49,112 bases of DNA from Micromonospora globispora (lineage in GTDB: Bacteria; Actinomycetota; Actinomycetes; Mycobacteriales; Micromonosporaceae), in NCBI RefSeq assembly GCF_003857015.1, contig NZ_QGGF01000410.1:1-49112 (forward strand), written 5' to 3'. The position numbers were made by a program, and so were the translations under genes. The notes under the pieces are model-generated. The model saw nothing but the letters and a program-made list of their open reading frames with translations, was not told the DNA's origin and searched no databases. Positions within the stretch are counted from its first letter, which is position 1. Each line of letters starts with the position of its first letter. Shown here piece after piece: positions 26,037 to 36,129 of this stretch.

Positions 26037-26300
26037 GTGCCTCGCGTCGTCGTCGACGTCATGCTCAAGCCCGAGATCCTCGATCCTCAGGGCCAGGCCG
26101 TCGCAAACGCGCTGCCCCGGCTCGGCGTCAACGATGTCGCCTCGGTCCGGATCGGCAGGCGGATCGAGATCGACTTCACCGGTGAACCGGATCTGGACCG
26201 GGCCCGGGAGATCGCCGACAAGCTGCTCGCCAACCCGGTCATCGAGGACTTCACCGTCCGCCTGGTCGAGACCGACGAGACCGTGGACGCGCACTCGTGA
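26037..26300 (+). CDS. purS: Phosphoribosylformylglycinamidine synthase subunit PurS
   Basis: An 87-aa protein. GTG 26037 has AGGAG 6 bases upstream. It has the PurS pattern: [16 protein letters not shown], then R-I-G-R-R-I-E-I, then A-N-P-V-I-E-D-F. PurS bridges PurQ and PurL in the complex that turns FGAR into FGAM. Its stop overlaps the purQ start (GTGA), giving tight translational coupling. A separate purS goes with the small type of PurL found downstream. Confidence 0.95.
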   Translation: MPRVVVDVMLKPEILDPQGQAVANALPRLGVNDVASVRIGRRIEIDFTGEPDLDRAREIADKLLANPVIEDFTVRLVETDETVDAHS

Positions 26301-26980
26301 CCGCCCGGGTCGGTGTGGTCACGTTCCCCGGCTCGCTCGACGACGGGGACGCGGCCCGTGCCGTCCGGATCGCCGGCGCCGAACCGGTTCGCCTCTGGCA
26401 CGGCGACCCGCAGCTGTACGGGGTGGACGCCGTCGTCCTCCCCGGTGGCTTCTCCTACGGCGACTACCTGCGCTGCGGCGCCATCGCCCGGTTCGCCCCG
26501 GTGATGGAGACGATCGTGGACGCGGCCCGGGGTGGCATGCCGCTGCTCGGCATCTGCAACGGCTTCCAGATCCTCTGCGAGGCCCACCTGCTCCCCGGCG
26601 CACTCACCCGCAACCAGCATCTGCACTTCCGCAACCGGGACCAGATCCTCCGCGTCGAGTCCGTCGACACCGCCTGGACCAACGCGTTCCAGCCCGGCCA
26701 GGAGGTGCTGATCCCGGTCAAGAACGGTGAGGGCTGCTACGTCGCCGACCCCGCGACGCTGGACCAGCTCGAGGCGGAGGGCCGGGTCGTCGCCCGCTAC
26801 CTCGGTGGCAACCCCAACGGTTCGCAGCGCGACATCGGCGCGATCACCAACCAGGCCGGCAACGTGGTCGGCATCATGCCGCATCCCGAGCACGCGGTGG
26901 AGGCCCTCACCGGCCCCTCCCTGGACGGTCTCGGCTTCTTCACCTCGGTGCTCAAGCACCTGGTGGGGGCGCCGGCGTGA
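26297..26980 (+). CDS. purQ: Phosphoribosylformylglycinamidine synthase, glutaminase subunit
   Basis: A 227-aa class I glutamine amidotransferase. The oxyanion region L-P-G-G-F-S-Y-G-D, the nucleophile Cys in L-L-G-I-C-N-G-F-Q and the His-Glu pair in M-P-H-P-E-H-A-V-E are all present. It releases ammonia from glutamine for PurL. GTG 26297 overlaps the purS stop by 4 bases. purL follows after 67 bases, so purSQL is one operon. Confidence 0.96.
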   Translation: MTARVGVVTFPGSLDDGDAARAVRIAGAEPVRLWHGDPQLYGVDAVVLPGGFSYGDYLRCGAIARFAPVMETIVDAARGGMPLLGICNGFQILCEAHLLPGALTRNQHLHFRNRDQILRVESVDTAWTNAFQPGQEVLIPVKNGEGCYVADPATLDQLEAEGRVVARYLGGNPNGSQRDIGAITNQAGNVVGIMPHPEHAVEALTGPSLDGLGFFTSVLKHLVGAPA

Positions 26981-27047
26981 CCGTGCGCGGCGGGATCATC
27001 GGTTGGCTCACCCGCCGCTACGGCGGCGAGCGCAGCGAGGAGAGGTC

Positions 27048-29807
27048 ATGACCACCCATCCGGACCCGGCCGTTCGGGAGACGCCGGGCGCCTTCCCGGC
27101 CGCCCCGGCCCAGCCGCGTGCGGCCACCGTGGTGCCGCAGGCCGCCCCGGTCGACGACTGGGCTCTCGGCGTGGACACCGTGTCCCGTGCCGCCGGCACC
27201 CCCGAGGAGCTCCAGCCGTACGCCGAGCTGGGCCTCCGCGACGACGAGTACGACCGGATCCGGCACATCCTCGGCCGCCGGCCCACCCAGGCCGAGCTGG
27301 CCATGTACTCGATCATGTGGAGCGAGCACTGCTCCTACAAGTCCAGCAAGGTGCACCTGCGCCAGTTCGGCGAGAAGGCCCCGCCGAGCGACCGGCTGCT
27401 CGCCGGCATCGGTGAGAACGCCGGCGTGGTGCAGGTCTCCGACGAGCTGGCGGTGACCTTCAAGGTCGAGTCGCACAACCACCCGAGCTTCGTCGAGCCG
27501 TACCAGGGCGCGGCGACCGGTGTCGGCGGCATCGTGCGGGACATCCTCGCCATGGGTGCCCGCCCGGTCGCGGTGATGGACCCGCTGCGCTTCGGCGCGG
27601 CCGACCACCCGGACACCGCCCGAGTGCTGCCCGGCGTGGTCGCCGGCGTCGGCGGCTACGGCAACTGCCTCGGCCTGCCGAACATCGGCGGCGAGGTGGT
27701 CTTCGACCCCTGCTACCAGGGCAACCCGCTGGTCAACGCGCTCTGCCTCGGTGTGCTGCCGGTCAACCGGCTGCAGAAGAAGGAGGCCGCCGGCCCCGGC
27801 AACGTCGTGGTGCTGATGGGCGCCAAGACCGGTCGGGACGGCATCGGCGGGGTGTCGGTGCTGGCCAGCGCCACCTTCGACGAGGGCAGCGAGCAGCGCC
27901 GCCCGTCGGTGCAGGTGGGCGACCCGTTCACCGAGAAGCTGCTGATCGAGGCCTGCCTGGAGCTGTACGACGCCGAGCTGGTCGTCGGCATCCAGGACCT
28001 TGGCGGCGCCGGCCTCACCTGCGCGCTCACCGAGACCGCCGCGGCGGCCGGCACCGGCATGCGGGTCTGGCTGGAGCGGGTGCCGCTGCGCGAGCCCTCG
28101 ATGGAGCCGCACGAGATCCTGGCCAGCGAGTCGCAGGAGCGGATGCTGCTGGTCGTCGCCCCGGACAGGCTGGAGGCGGTGCTCAAGACCGCCGAGAAGT
28201 GGGGCGTGCTGGCCACCCCGATCGGCGAGGTCACTCCGCCGGCGCCGGACGGCCGGCCCGGGCGGCTGCTGATCACCTGGCGCGACCAGGTCGTGGTGGA
28301 CGTGCCGCCGGGCTCCCTGGTCGACGACGGGCCGGTCTACGCCCGCCCGATGCGCGAGCCGGCCGACCTGATCCTGCTCCAGGCCGACCGGGCGGAGACG
28401 CTGCCCCGGCCGAACAACCCGGAGGCGCTGCGGGAGACCGTGCTGCGCATGATCGCGTCGCCGAACCTGGCCGACAAGACCTGGGTCACCGAGCAGTACG
28501 ACCGGTACGTCCTGGGCAACACCGTGCTGGCGCAGCCGGAGGACTCCGGCGTGATCCGGATCGATGAGCGGACCGGCCTGGGCGTCGCCCTCTCCGTCGA
28601 CGGCAACGGGCGGTACGCGCGCCTCGACCCGTACCACGGCACCAAGCTGGCCCTTGCCGAGGCGTACCGGAACGTGGCGGTGACCGGCGCGAAGCCGATC
28701 GCCGTCACCAACTGCCTCAACTTCGGCTCGCCGGAGGACCCGGGCGTGATGTGGCAGTTCGCCGAGGCCGTCCGCGGCCTCGCCGACGGCTGCGCCGAGC
28801 TGGGCATCCCGGTGACCGGCGGCAACGTCAGCTTCTACAACCAGACCGGCGCGGCGGCCATCCACCCGACCCCGGTGGTCGGTGTGCTCGGCGTGCTGGA
28901 CAACGTCGCCGACCGGGTGTCCATGGGCTTCGTGCCGCGTCCGGCCGGCGACCACGACCAGCTCTTCCTGCTCGGCGAGACGCACGTGGAGCTCTCCGGC
29001 TCGGAGTGGGCCTGGGTGACCCACGAGCACCTGGGCGGGATCCCGCCGCAGGTCGACCTGGCCCGGGAGCGGCAGCTCGCCGACCTGCTGGCCGAGGCGG
29101 CCCGGGTCGGGCACCTCAGCTCGGCGCACGACCTCTCCGACGGTGGCCTCGCCCAGAGCCTGGTGGAGTCCTGCCTTCGCCGCGGGGTCGGTGCCCGGGT
29201 CGCGGTGCCGGATCAGTTCACCGGCGGCTCGATGCCGTTCGTCTTCCTGTTCAGCGAGTCCGCCGGGCGCGTCCTGGTGTCGGTGCTGCGCGGGCACGAG
29301 AAGGCGTTCACCGCCCTCTGCGCCGAGCGCGGGGTGCCGTGGGAGTTCGTCGGTGTCACCGACCCGGCCGGCGGTGCGCTGGAGGTGCACGGCCAGTTCC
29401 GGATCGGCCTCGACGAGCTCCGGGCCGCACACACGGCGACCCTGCCGCGGCTCTTCGGCGGGCCCGAGGCGGCTCAGGTGGAGGTCGAGGCGGCCCGGAC
29501 CGGGACCACCACGGTCTTCCCGGCGACCGCCGAGCAGCCGGTGGACGTCGAGCCGGCCCCGGCCGAGGCGGAGACCGCCGAGCCGGAAACCGACGCGCCG
29601 GCCGCCGAGACGCGGCTCGCTGAGGCGGACACCGCACCGGTGAGCGTGGGGGAGACCGCGGCCGTGGAGCCGGCCGAGGACGCCCCGGCGGAGGCCGCCA
29701 CGACCACGGACGACGCCTCCGACGCCCCGGCGACCGCCGAGGCCGGCTCGGCGGAGCCCGTGACGGCTACCGGTGAACCGGACCAGTCCGCGCCCGACCA
29801 ACGCTGA
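27048..29807 (+). CDS. purL: Phosphoribosylformylglycinamidine synthase, large subunit, with acidic C-terminal tail
   Basis: A 919-aa protein; ATG 27048 has GGAGAGG upstream. The catalytic body has M-W-S-E-H-C-S-Y-K, the E-S-H-N-H-P region, [10 protein letters not shown] and S-A-H-D-L-S-D-G-G, all expected for the small PurL class (about 740 aa). It ends near residue 800. The last 115 residues are an Ala/Glu/Pro/Thr-rich, low-complexity acidic extension unlike a folded domain, and the first 35 are a Pro/Ala-rich lead. PurL uses ATP and PurQ-derived ammonia to make FGAM. The final 35 bases overlap the next gene. Confidence 0.95.
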   Translation: MTTHPDPAVRETPGAFPAAPAQPRAATVVPQAAPVDDWALGVDTVSRAAGTPEELQPYAELGLRDDEYDRIRHILGRRPTQAELAMYSIMWSEHCSYKSSKVHLRQFGEKAPPSDRLLAGIGENAGVVQVSDELAVTFKVESHNHPSFVEPYQGAATGVGGIVRDILAMGARPVAVMDPLRFGAADHPDTARVLPGVVAGVGGYGNCLGLPNIGGEVVFDPCYQGNPLVNALCLGVLPVNRLQKKEAAGPGNVVVLMGAKTGRDGIGGVSVLASATFDEGSEQRRPSVQVGDPFTEKLLIEACLELYDAELVVGIQDLGGAGLTCALTETAAAAGTGMRVWLERVPLREPSMEPHEILASESQERMLLVVAPDRLEAVLKTAEKWGVLATPIGEVTPPAPDGRPGRLLITWRDQVVVDVPPGSLVDDGPVYARPMREPADLILLQADRAETLPRPNNPEALRETVLRMIASPNLADKTWVTEQYDRYVLGNTVLAQPEDSGVIRIDERTGLGVALSVDGNGRYARLDPYHGTKLALAEAYRNVAVTGAKPIAVTNCLNFGSPEDPGVMWQFAEAVRGLADGCAELGIPVTGGNVSFYNQTGAAAIHPTPVVGVLGVLDNVADRVSMGFVPRPAGDHDQLFLLGETHVELSGSEWAWVTHEHLGGIPPQVDLARERQLADLLAEAARVGHLSSAHDLSDGGLAQSLVESCLRRGVGARVAVPDQFTGGSMPFVFLFSESAGRVLVSVLRGHEKAFTALCAERGVPWEFVGVTDPAGGALEVHGQFRIGLDELRAAHTATLPRLFGGPEAAQVEVEAARTGTTTVFPATAEQPVDVEPAPAEAETAEPETDAPAAETRLAEADTAPVSVGETAAVEPAEDAPAEAATTTDDASDAPATAEAGSAEPVTATGEPDQSAPDQR

Positions 29808-30564
29808 GGCGTTGGCCGCCGTATACGCCCAACCCGGATCCGGCGCCCGGTTCGACTGGGGGCTGACCGGGGCGGCCGAGCTCGGCCGGGTCTGTGCGGC
29901 GCTGGTGGTGGTGGACGTCCTGTCGTTCACCACCGCCGTCGAGGTCGCGGTCGGCCGTGGCATGCGGGTGCACCCGTTCCCCTGGGGGGAGCAGGCCGCC
30001 GAGTACGCCCTGCGGGTCGGCGCGGTGGCCGCGGTCGGCCGCCGGCAGATGACCCGGGAGCATCCGTGGTCGCTCTCGCCGGCGGCGTTGCACACCGCGC
30101 CGGTCGTCACCGACCTGGTGCTCCCGTCGCCGAACGGCTCGGCGATCAGTGCCGCCGCCAGCGCCACCGGCCTGCCGGTGGTCGCGGGCTGCCTGCGCAA
30201 CGCCCGTGCCGTCGGGCGGTGGCTGCGCCGACAGGGGTACGGGTCGACAAACGCCCCGATCGGCGTGGTCGCCGCCGGCGAGCGGTGGCCCGATGGAACG
30301 CTCCGCCCCTCCGTGGAGGACCAGCTCGGGGCGGCGAGCGTGCTGGACGCGCTGTCCGGCGTACCGGGTGGGCTGTCGGTGGAGGCGGCGATGGCGCTGG
30401 CCGCGCTGGCCAGTACGCCCGATGTGCCGGCCGCGGTCCGGGGCTGCGTCTCCGGGCGGGAGCTCATCGAGGACGGCTTCGCCGACGACGTGGAGGTGGC
30501 GGTCCAGGTCGACGTCTCGGACGTGGTGCCGGTGCTCCGGCAGGGCGTCTTCTCCGCCGCCTGA
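29773..30564 (+). CDS. 2-phosphosulfolactate phosphatase-like protein (ComB family)
   Basis: 263 aa from GTG 29773, which overlaps purL by 35 bases and lacks a ribosome site; a later TTG at 29812 is possible. Family motifs are [11 protein letters not shown] near residue 45-55, L-P-S-P-N-G-S-A and [10 protein letters not shown], with S-V-E-D-Q-L-G-A downstream. ComB removes phosphate from 2-phosphosulfolactate in archaeal coenzyme M synthesis. Actinomycetes lack that pathway, so the real substrate here is unknown. Coupling to purL is by overlap only. Confidence 0.8.
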   Translation: MNRTSPRPTNAEALAAVYAQPGSGARFDWGLTGAAELGRVCAALVVVDVLSFTTAVEVAVGRGMRVHPFPWGEQAAEYALRVGAVAAVGRRQMTREHPWSLSPAALHTAPVVTDLVLPSPNGSAISAAASATGLPVVAGCLRNARAVGRWLRRQGYGSTNAPIGVVAAGERWPDGTLRPSVEDQLGAASVLDALSGVPGGLSVEAAMALAALASTPDVPAAVRGCVSGRELIEDGFADDVEVAVQVDVSDVVPVLRQGVFSAA

Positions 30565-30722
30565 TCCCTCCGGTGTGCCCGGTCCCGGCGATTGCTGTGG
30601 CGTCGCTGATCCGCGGTGGGGTTGCGGCGATGGCGAGTGGCGCTCCACCGCCCGATGAGCGTGATTCGTTCACGAATTCAGGTCCGTAGGGCCGGACAGG
30701 TCATCTCCACGTCAGGGACAGA

Positions 30723-30752
30723 AGTGGCCGCCCGGAGCACCGGGCGGCCACT
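30723..30752. terminator. Bidirectional hairpin terminator
   Basis: Perfect 13-bp arms (30723-30735 and 30740-30752) with a 4-base loop, between the convergent ComB-like gene and the Gly/Tyr-rich membrane protein gene. Confidence 0.8.
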
Positions 30753-30786
30753 GTCTCGTCACAAGTGGGGCGGGATGCCCCCCGGG

Positions 30787-32688
30787 TCAGTCGTCCAGCC
30801 AGTCCAGCCGGCGGCCGCCCCGCTCCTGACCCGGTCCGTCCGAGCGGCCCCGGCCGGTCTGCGCCGGGTCGCCGTGGTAGCCACCCTGGTCGTAGCCACC
30901 GCCGCGCTGCTGCGGCGGCTCCTGACCGTACCCGCCCGGCTGCCCGTAGCCGCCCTGCTGGCCGTAGCCCTCGCCGTAGCCGCCCTGCTGGCCGTAGCCG
31001 TCGTACCCCTGCTGCTGGCCGCCGCCGTACCCGCCACTCGCGGGACCGTTGTCGTAGCCGCCACCGGCCGGGGCGCCGTACCCGCCGCCCGCGCCGTAGC
31101 CGTTGGTCGGCTCCGGGGCCCGGCCGTACTGCCCGGCGTCCTGGCCGTAGCCGCGCCCCTGGTCCGTCGGCGGCTGGTAGGTGCTGGTCGGGTACGGGTC
31201 GGCCGGCGGGGCGTACGACTGGGTGCCGTCACCGGGGTAGCGGCCGGTCGGCTCGTCGTACCGCTCGCCGTAGCCGCCCTGGGCCGGCGGGTAGCCGCCC
31301 GCGCCGGCACCGTGGTCCCGGCTGCCGTAGCCGCCGTCCGAGGAGGGCGCGTTGCCGTAGCCGCCACCCGAGGAGGGCGCGTTGCCGTAGCCGCCACCCG
31401 AGGAGGGCGCGTTGCCGTACCCGTTGCCGCCGTAGCCGCCCTGGCCGGGCGCCTCGTCGCCGTATCCGCTGCCGGCCCAACCCGGCTGCCCACCGGCGCC
31501 GTACGCGGGCGGTGGGGCACCGTAGGGGTCCGGCGGCACGTCGTCGACGACCGGCCGGTGCATCATGGTCGGCGCGTCGCTGAGCGAGGCGCCACCGACC
31601 ATCGTCGGGGCGGCTCCGGCGCCCATCCCGTTCACCACCCGGGTCTGGTCGTCGGCACCGCGGTAGGCGCCCCGGGCACCCGGCACCGGACCGACGCCGG
31701 CGGCGGGGCCGACCGGCCCGTCTCCGTCCTCGGTGTCGTCGCCGTCGTTCTTGCGCCGCATGTAGAGCAGCACGATGGTGCCGACGCCGACGGCCACGAA
31801 GAGACCGCCGAGCAGGATCAGCAGCCAGGAGCTGCCCGAGTCCTCGTTCGCCGTGGCCTGCTGGCCGGCGGCGCCCTCGGCGGCGGTCTCCTCGGTGGTG
31901 GCCTCGTCGGTCGCCTCGTCGGTCGGCAGCGCCGCGTCGCTCGCCGAAGGAGTGGCGCTCGGGCTGGCCGCGACCTTGATGTCCAGGCTGATCCGCTGAC
32001 CGGTCAGGCTCTGCCCGGCGCTCGCGTTGACGCTCTTGGTGGCGTTGATGTTGCCCTTCATGGCGCCCAGTTCGATCCGCCCCGGGGTGATCGGGTTGGT
32101 GGAGGAGCCGGAGAACCGGTAGTTGCCGCTGCTGTCGCTGCTCGTGCTGTACTTGTGCTGCTGCGAGTCGAGCAGCATCACCGTGGCGCCCGGCACCGGA
32201 TCGCCGTTCGTCGCGTTCACGACCTTGCCGGAGATCAGCTTGACGGTCTCCGCCTGGGTCGGCGCGGGCGCCGGCTTGGCCTTGACCGTCAGCGAGAAGG
32301 TCGGCGTGGCGGGGTCAGAGGCGTCGGGAACGACGCGGACGGTGACGGTCGTGTTGGCGTCCGGCGCGTTGTCGTTGGCCTTGAGGGTCAGCAACTGCGT
32401 CTTCGGCGAGCCGGGCGGCCCGTTGAACTGGAAGTTGCCGCAGCCGTTCGCGCAGCTGACCCCGGACGGCAGGCCGGTCAGGCTGATGTCGCCGCCCTTG
32501 TCGTTGGGGCCCGGCGAGATGACCACGGTCACGGTGGCGTCGCTGCCGGCGTTGACCGTGATCGACGAGGGCTGCACCACGGCCTGCGCGGCGAGTGCTG
32601 GTGTGGCGGGAACGGCGAGCAGGGCGCCGACAACCAGCGCCACGACCACACCGGCCCGATGATTCCAGGCACGTCGGTGTGTTGACAC
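30787..32688 (-). CDS. Membrane protein with carboxypeptidase-regulatory-like ectodomain and Gly/Tyr-rich tail
   Basis: About 633 aa. GTG 32688 is preferred because GGAAGG stands 8 bases upstream; earlier GTGs at 32694 and 32751 have poorer sites. A signal peptide (ending P-A-L-A) leads to a beta-rich domain with a likely disulfide (C-A-N-G-C-G). A carboxypeptidase-regulatory-like domain follows (I-S-G-K-V-V-N-A-T-N-G-D-P-V-P-G-A-T-V), then an Ala/Thr/Glu linker, one transmembrane segment (W-L-L-I-L-L-G-G-L-F-V-A-V) and R-R-K. The cytoplasmic part of about 300 residues is low-complexity Gly/Tyr/Gln/Pro with 10-residue repeats. The function is unknown; the tail resembles sequences that self-associate (inference). 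Confidence 0.75.
   Translation of the reverse strand: MSTHRRAWNHRAGVVVALVVGALLAVPATPALAAQAVVQPSSITVNAGSDATVTVVISPGPNDKGGDISLTGLPSGVSCANGCGNFQFNGPPGSPKTQLLTLKANDNAPDANTTVTVRVVPDASDPATPTFSLTVKAKPAPAPTQAETVKLISGKVVNATNGDPVPGATVMLLDSQQHKYSTSSDSSGNYRFSGSSTNPITPGRIELGAMKGNINATKSVNASAGQSLTGQRISLDIKVAASPSATPSASDAALPTDEATDEATTEETAAEGAAGQQATANEDSGSSWLLILLGGLFVAVGVGTIVLLYMRRKNDGDDTEDGDGPVGPAAGVGPVPGARGAYRGADDQTRVVNGMGAGAAPTMVGGASLSDAPTMMHRPVVDDVPPDPYGAPPPAYGAGGQPGWAGSGYGDEAPGQGGYGGNGYGNAPSSGGGYGNAPSSGGGYGNAPSSDGGYGSRDHGAGAGGYPPAQGGYGERYDEPTGRYPGDGTQSYAPPADPYPTSTYQPPTDQGRGYGQDAGQYGRAPEPTNGYGAGGGYGAPAGGGYDNGPASGGYGGGQQQGYDGYGQQGGYGEGYGQQGGYGQPGGYGQEPPQQRGGGYDQGGYHGDPAQTGRGRSDGPGQERGGRRLDWLDD
31331..31420. 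repeat. Three tandem 30-bp repeats in coding sequence
   Basis: Three nearly identical 30-base units at 31331-31360, 31361-31390 and 31391-31420 encode G-Y-G-N-A-P-S-S-(G/D)-G in the Gly/Tyr-rich tail. The near identity at base level suggests recent slippage or unequal exchange, so the copy number may vary among strains. Confidence 0.9.
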
Positions 32689-32850
32689 GTCCACCGCCTT
32701 CCGGGTCTGATCTCCCCGCCGGCGGGCGCCGGGCCGGGGATAATCACTCACGGTACGAATACGCCGTCGGCAACTATGCCTTGTCTGACCGGATCATCTC
32801 TACCCAGGGCCAGCGTCGATGGCGGTGCAGTCGCGTCGTATCGTCCCGTC

Positions 32851-33204
32851 GTGTCCTCTCCGCACATTAAGTCCGCCGCGGTAGCGGCGGTATTGACGGC
32901 GCTGGACGAGGGGCGTACGCCCGAACGGCCGGTGTTCCGGGAAGCGGTCCGTACTCTCTTGGCCGTCCTCGCGGAGCGCGCCCCCGGCCGATCGGTGGAG
33001 GTGCGTGTCCCACCATACGGCGCGGTGCAGTGCGTTCCCGGTCCGCGACACACCCGGGGTACCCCCCCGAACGTGGTGGAAATGGATCCGGTCACCTGGT
33101 TGGAACTGGCCGTCGGCCGCCTGGGGTGGGCGGAGGCGGTCACCGAGGGTCGCGTCCGGGTCAGCGGAATCCGGGCCGACCTCTCCGAGCACCTTCCCCT
33201 CTAG
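32851..33204 (+). CDS. Sterol carrier family protein
   Basis: A 117-aa protein from GTG 32851. The pattern V-E-V-R-V-P-P-Y-G-A-V-Q-C, then H-T-R-G-T-P-P-N-V-V-E-M, then W-L-E-L-A-V-G-R and V-R-V-S-G-I-R-A-D-L is that of a conserved actinobacterial family annotated as sterol carrier (SCP2-like). No ribosome site precedes the GTG, so the message may be leaderless. It lies just upstream of purF, a position I recall from other actinomycetes. A biochemical role is not established. Confidence 0.75.
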   Translation: MSSPHIKSAAVAAVLTALDEGRTPERPVFREAVRTLLAVLAERAPGRSVEVRVPPYGAVQCVPGPRHTRGTPPNVVEMDPVTWLELAVGRLGWAEAVTEGRVRVSGIRADLSEHLPL

Positions 33205-33369
33205 CTGGACCGACGTCCGTCGGAGTCACGGAGCGCTGCCGAATCGTGACTATCAGTGTCGACCGCTGTTCGCGTACACTGTCAGGCGACGACGGTCCCC
33301 GGCCCACCGTGCGGAGCTCTCTCCCGACTCCGCCCCAGGCCAGTCCAGACCAGCATGAGGGAGCGGCAG

Positions 33370-34911
33370 GTGCCCCGAGGCGATGGCCGGCTGAGCCACG
33401 ACCTTGACCCCCAGCGACCCGGCCCCCAGGACGCCTGCGGCGTCTTCGGCGTCTGGGCGCCCGGGGAGGAGGTCGCCAACCTCACCTACTTCGGGCTCTA
33501 CGCCCTGCAGCACCGCGGCCAGGAGGCCGCCGGCATCGCGGTGAGCGACGGTTCCGGCGTGGTGGTCTACAAGGACCTCGGCCTGGTCGCCCAGGTCTTC
33601 GACGAGCCGACGCTGGCCAGCCTGCGCGGCCACCTCGCGATCGGCCACGCCCGCTACTCCACCACCGGCGGGTCGACCTGGGAGAACGCCCAGCCGACCA
33701 TCCGGGCGACCACCGCCGGCACCACCATCGCGCTGGCCCACAACGGCAACCTGGTCAACACCGCCGAGCTCCAGCGCGAGGTGGCCGAGCGCGGGATGCA
33801 CTCCGACGGCTCGACCAACGACACCTCCCTGGTCACCATGCTGCTGGCCAGCCGGCCGGATCTCTCCGTCGAGGCGGCCGCCCTGGAGGTGCTGCCCCAG
33901 CTGCGCGGCGCGTTCAGCTTCGTCTTCATGGACGAGTCGACGCTCTACGCGGCCCGCGACCTGCACGGCGTACGCCCGCTGGTGCTCGGCCGGCTGGAGC
34001 GCGGCTGGGTGGTCGCCAGCGAGACCGCCGCGCTGGACATCGTCGGCGCCAGCGTGGTCCGCGAGGTCGAGCCGGGCGAGCTGATCGCGATCGACGAGGA
34101 CGGCCTGCGGTCCACCCGGTTCGCCGCGCCGGAGCCCAAGGGCTGCCTGTTCGAGTACGTCTACATCGCCCGCCCGGACGCCACCATCGCCGGGCGCAAC
34201 GTGCACGCCGCCCGGGTGCAGATCGGCCGCCAGCTCGCCAAGGAGCACCCGGTCGAGGCCGATCTGGTCATCCCCGTGCCGGAGTCGGGCACCCCGGCCG
34301 CCATCGGGTACGCCGAACAGTCCGGCATCACCTACGGCGCCGGCCTGATGAAGAACCCGTACGTCGGGCGGACCTTCATCCAGCCGTCGCAGACGCTCCG
34401 CCAGCTCGGCATCCGGCTGAAGCTCAACCCGCTGCGGGAGAACGTCCGCGGCAAGCGGCTGGTGGTCGTCGACGACTCGATCGTGCGCGGCAACACGCAA
34501 CGGGCCATCGTCCGGATGCTGCGCGAGGCCGGGGCGCTGGAGGTGCACGTGCGCATCTCCTCGCCGCCGGTCAGCTGGCCCTGCTTCTACGGCATCGACT
34601 TCGCCACCCGGGCGGAGCTGCTGGCCAACGGGCTGGACAACGAGGGAATCCGGCGCTCCATCGGCGCAGACACACTGGGTTACGTCTCGCTCCCGGGTCT
34701 CATCGCCGCGACGGAGCAGCCGAAGACCCGCCTCTGCCGGGCCTGCTTCGACGGGGAGTACCCGATCGAGCTGCCGGCCGGGAACCTGATCGGCAAGCAC
34801 GTGCTCGAAGGAGTGGGTCGTCGGGTCGCCGCCGAGGCGTCCGGGGCCACCGGGCACACCGCCCTCCCGCTCGTCGCCACTCCGGGCGGCGTTGCCACAC
34901 ACCGCCCATAG
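33370..34911 (+). CDS. purF: Amidophosphoribosyltransferase
   Basis: A 513-aa protein. GTG 33370 is favoured: GAGGGAG lies upstream at a good distance, and that site overlaps the alternative ATG 33355. A short propeptide precedes the catalytic Cys in D-A-C-G-V-F-G-V-W, which becomes the N-terminus after self-cleavage in this class. The glutaminase part has Q-H-R-G-Q-E-A-A-G and H-N-G-N-L-V-N. The transferase part has the PRPP loop V-V-V-D-D-S-I-V-R-G. Cysteines in the C-terminal region (C-F-Y-G, C-R-A-C-F) fit the iron-sulfur type. It commits PRPP to purine synthesis. purM follows 63 bases later. Confidence 0.96.
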   Translation: MPRGDGRLSHDLDPQRPGPQDACGVFGVWAPGEEVANLTYFGLYALQHRGQEAAGIAVSDGSGVVVYKDLGLVAQVFDEPTLASLRGHLAIGHARYSTTGGSTWENAQPTIRATTAGTTIALAHNGNLVNTAELQREVAERGMHSDGSTNDTSLVTMLLASRPDLSVEAAALEVLPQLRGAFSFVFMDESTLYAARDLHGVRPLVLGRLERGWVVASETAALDIVGASVVREVEPGELIAIDEDGLRSTRFAAPEPKGCLFEYVYIARPDATIAGRNVHAARVQIGRQLAKEHPVEADLVIPVPESGTPAAIGYAEQSGITYGAGLMKNPYVGRTFIQPSQTLRQLGIRLKLNPLRENVRGKRLVVVDDSIVRGNTQRAIVRMLREAGALEVHVRISSPPVSWPCFYGIDFATRAELLANGLDNEGIRRSIGADTLGYVSLPGLIAATEQPKTRLCRACFDGEYPIELPAGNLIGKHVLEGVGRRVAAEASGATGHTALPLVATPGGVATHRP

Positions 34912-34974
34912 CACCACCCGACGCGGGTACCGGCACCGCCGGTGCACTCCGCGAGAACCACTAAGGGGAGAACC

Positions 34975-36129
34975 GTGACCCACGTGTCCGAGCGCAGCGG
35001 CGCAGGAACCAGCCCGACGGGCGCCGGCGGCGACCGCCAGCCCTGGACGGCCGGCACCAGTCGCACGGGGCGCAAACGCTCGGTCTCGTACGCCGACGCC
35101 GGGGTGTCGATCGAGGCGGGTGACCGCGCGGTCGAGCTGCTGAAGTCGAAGGTCAGGCAGACCCGGCGACCGGAGGTCATGGGCGACCTGGGCGGCTTCG
35201 CCGGCCTGTTCCGGCTGGACACGAAGAAGTACAAGAACCCGATCCTGGCCTCCTCGACGGACGGCGTCGGTACCAAGCTGGTGATCGCCCAGCAGCTCGA
35301 CATCCACGACACGGTCGGCATCGACCTGGTCGCGATGGTCGTGGACGACCTGGTGGCCTGCGGCGCCGAGCCGCTCTTCCTGCTGGACTACATCGCCACC
35401 GGCGAGGTCGTGCCGGACAAGGTCGCCGAGATCGGCGCCGGCATCGCCGACGGCTGCCGGTACGCGGGCTGCGCCCTGCTCGGCGGGGAGACCGCCGAGC
35501 ACCCGGGCGTGCTCCGCCCGGACGAGTACGACATCTCCGCCACCGGCGTCGGCGTGGTCGAGGAGAGCGACATCCTCAGCCCGGAGCGGGTCGAGGTGGG
35601 CGACGTGGTCATCGCCATGCGCTCCTCCGGCCTGCACTCCAACGGGTACTCCCTGGTCCGGCACGTGCTGCTCGGCGCCGGGCGGATGCGGCTGGACGTG
35701 GTGATCGATGATTTCGGCCGGCAGCGCACCCTCGGCGAGGAGCTGCTCACCCCGACCAAGATCTACGCGCAGGACTGCCTCAAGCTGATCGCCGAGGCCG
35801 AGGTGCGGGCGCTGGCCCACGTCACCGGCGGCGGCATCCCGGGCAACCTGGTCCGGATCCTGCCCGAGCACGTCGACGCGGTGGTCAACCGCTCCACCTG
35901 GAAGCCGCAGCCCATCTTCGACCTGATCCAGTCCAAGGGCCGGATCGAGGACCCGGAGATGGAGGCCACGTTCAACATGGGCGTCGGCATGTTCGCGATC
36001 GTCTCGGCCGAGGACGCCGACCGGGCGCTGGCGACCCTCACCGGCCGCGGCGTGGACGCCTGGCAGGCCGGCGAGATCATCGAGGGCTCCGGCAACGTGC
36101 AGATGATCGGCCAGCATACCCGGGGTTGA
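34975..36129 (+). CDS. purM: Phosphoribosylformylglycinamidine cyclo-ligase
   Basis: A 384-aa protein; GTG 34975 has AAGGGGAG 4 bases upstream. After a Gly/Arg-rich lead of about 35 residues comes the AIR synthase body: S-Y-A-D-A-G-V, then S-S-T-D-G-V-G-T-K, G-I-D-L-V-A-M-V-V-D-D, G-G-E-T-A-E and H-V-T-G-G-G-I-P-G-N. It closes FGAM to AIR with ATP, using the product of PurSQL. It is in one operon with purF. Its stop codon lies inside an inverted repeat. Confidence 0.96.
   Translation: MTHVSERSGAGTSPTGAGGDRQPWTAGTSRTGRKRSVSYADAGVSIEAGDRAVELLKSKVRQTRRPEVMGDLGGFAGLFRLDTKKYKNPILASSTDGVGTKLVIAQQLDIHDTVGIDLVAMVVDDLVACGAEPLFLLDYIATGEVVPDKVAEIGAGIADGCRYAGCALLGGETAEHPGVLRPDEYDISATGVGVVEESDILSPERVEVGDVVIAMRSSGLHSNGYSLVRHVLLGAGRMRLDVVIDDFGRQRTLGEELLTPTKIYAQDCLKLIAEAEVRALAHVTGGGIPGNLVRILPEHVDAVVNRSTWKPQPIFDLIQSKGRIEDPEMEATFNMGVGMFAIVSAEDADRALATLTGRGVDAWQAGEIIEGSGNVQMIGQHTRG

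Noticed and set aside
27018..30467. Very long minus-strand open frame (1,149 codons) opposite purL and the ComB-like gene
   Set aside because: It is a shadow of high-GC codon use: the plus strand carries well-conserved PurL motifs, and the minus frame is Gly/Asp/Arg/Leu-rich without family features.
31331..31420. CRISPR-like spaced repeats
   Set aside because: The units are directly tandem, in frame and encode Gly/Tyr-rich repeats of one protein. There are no spacers.
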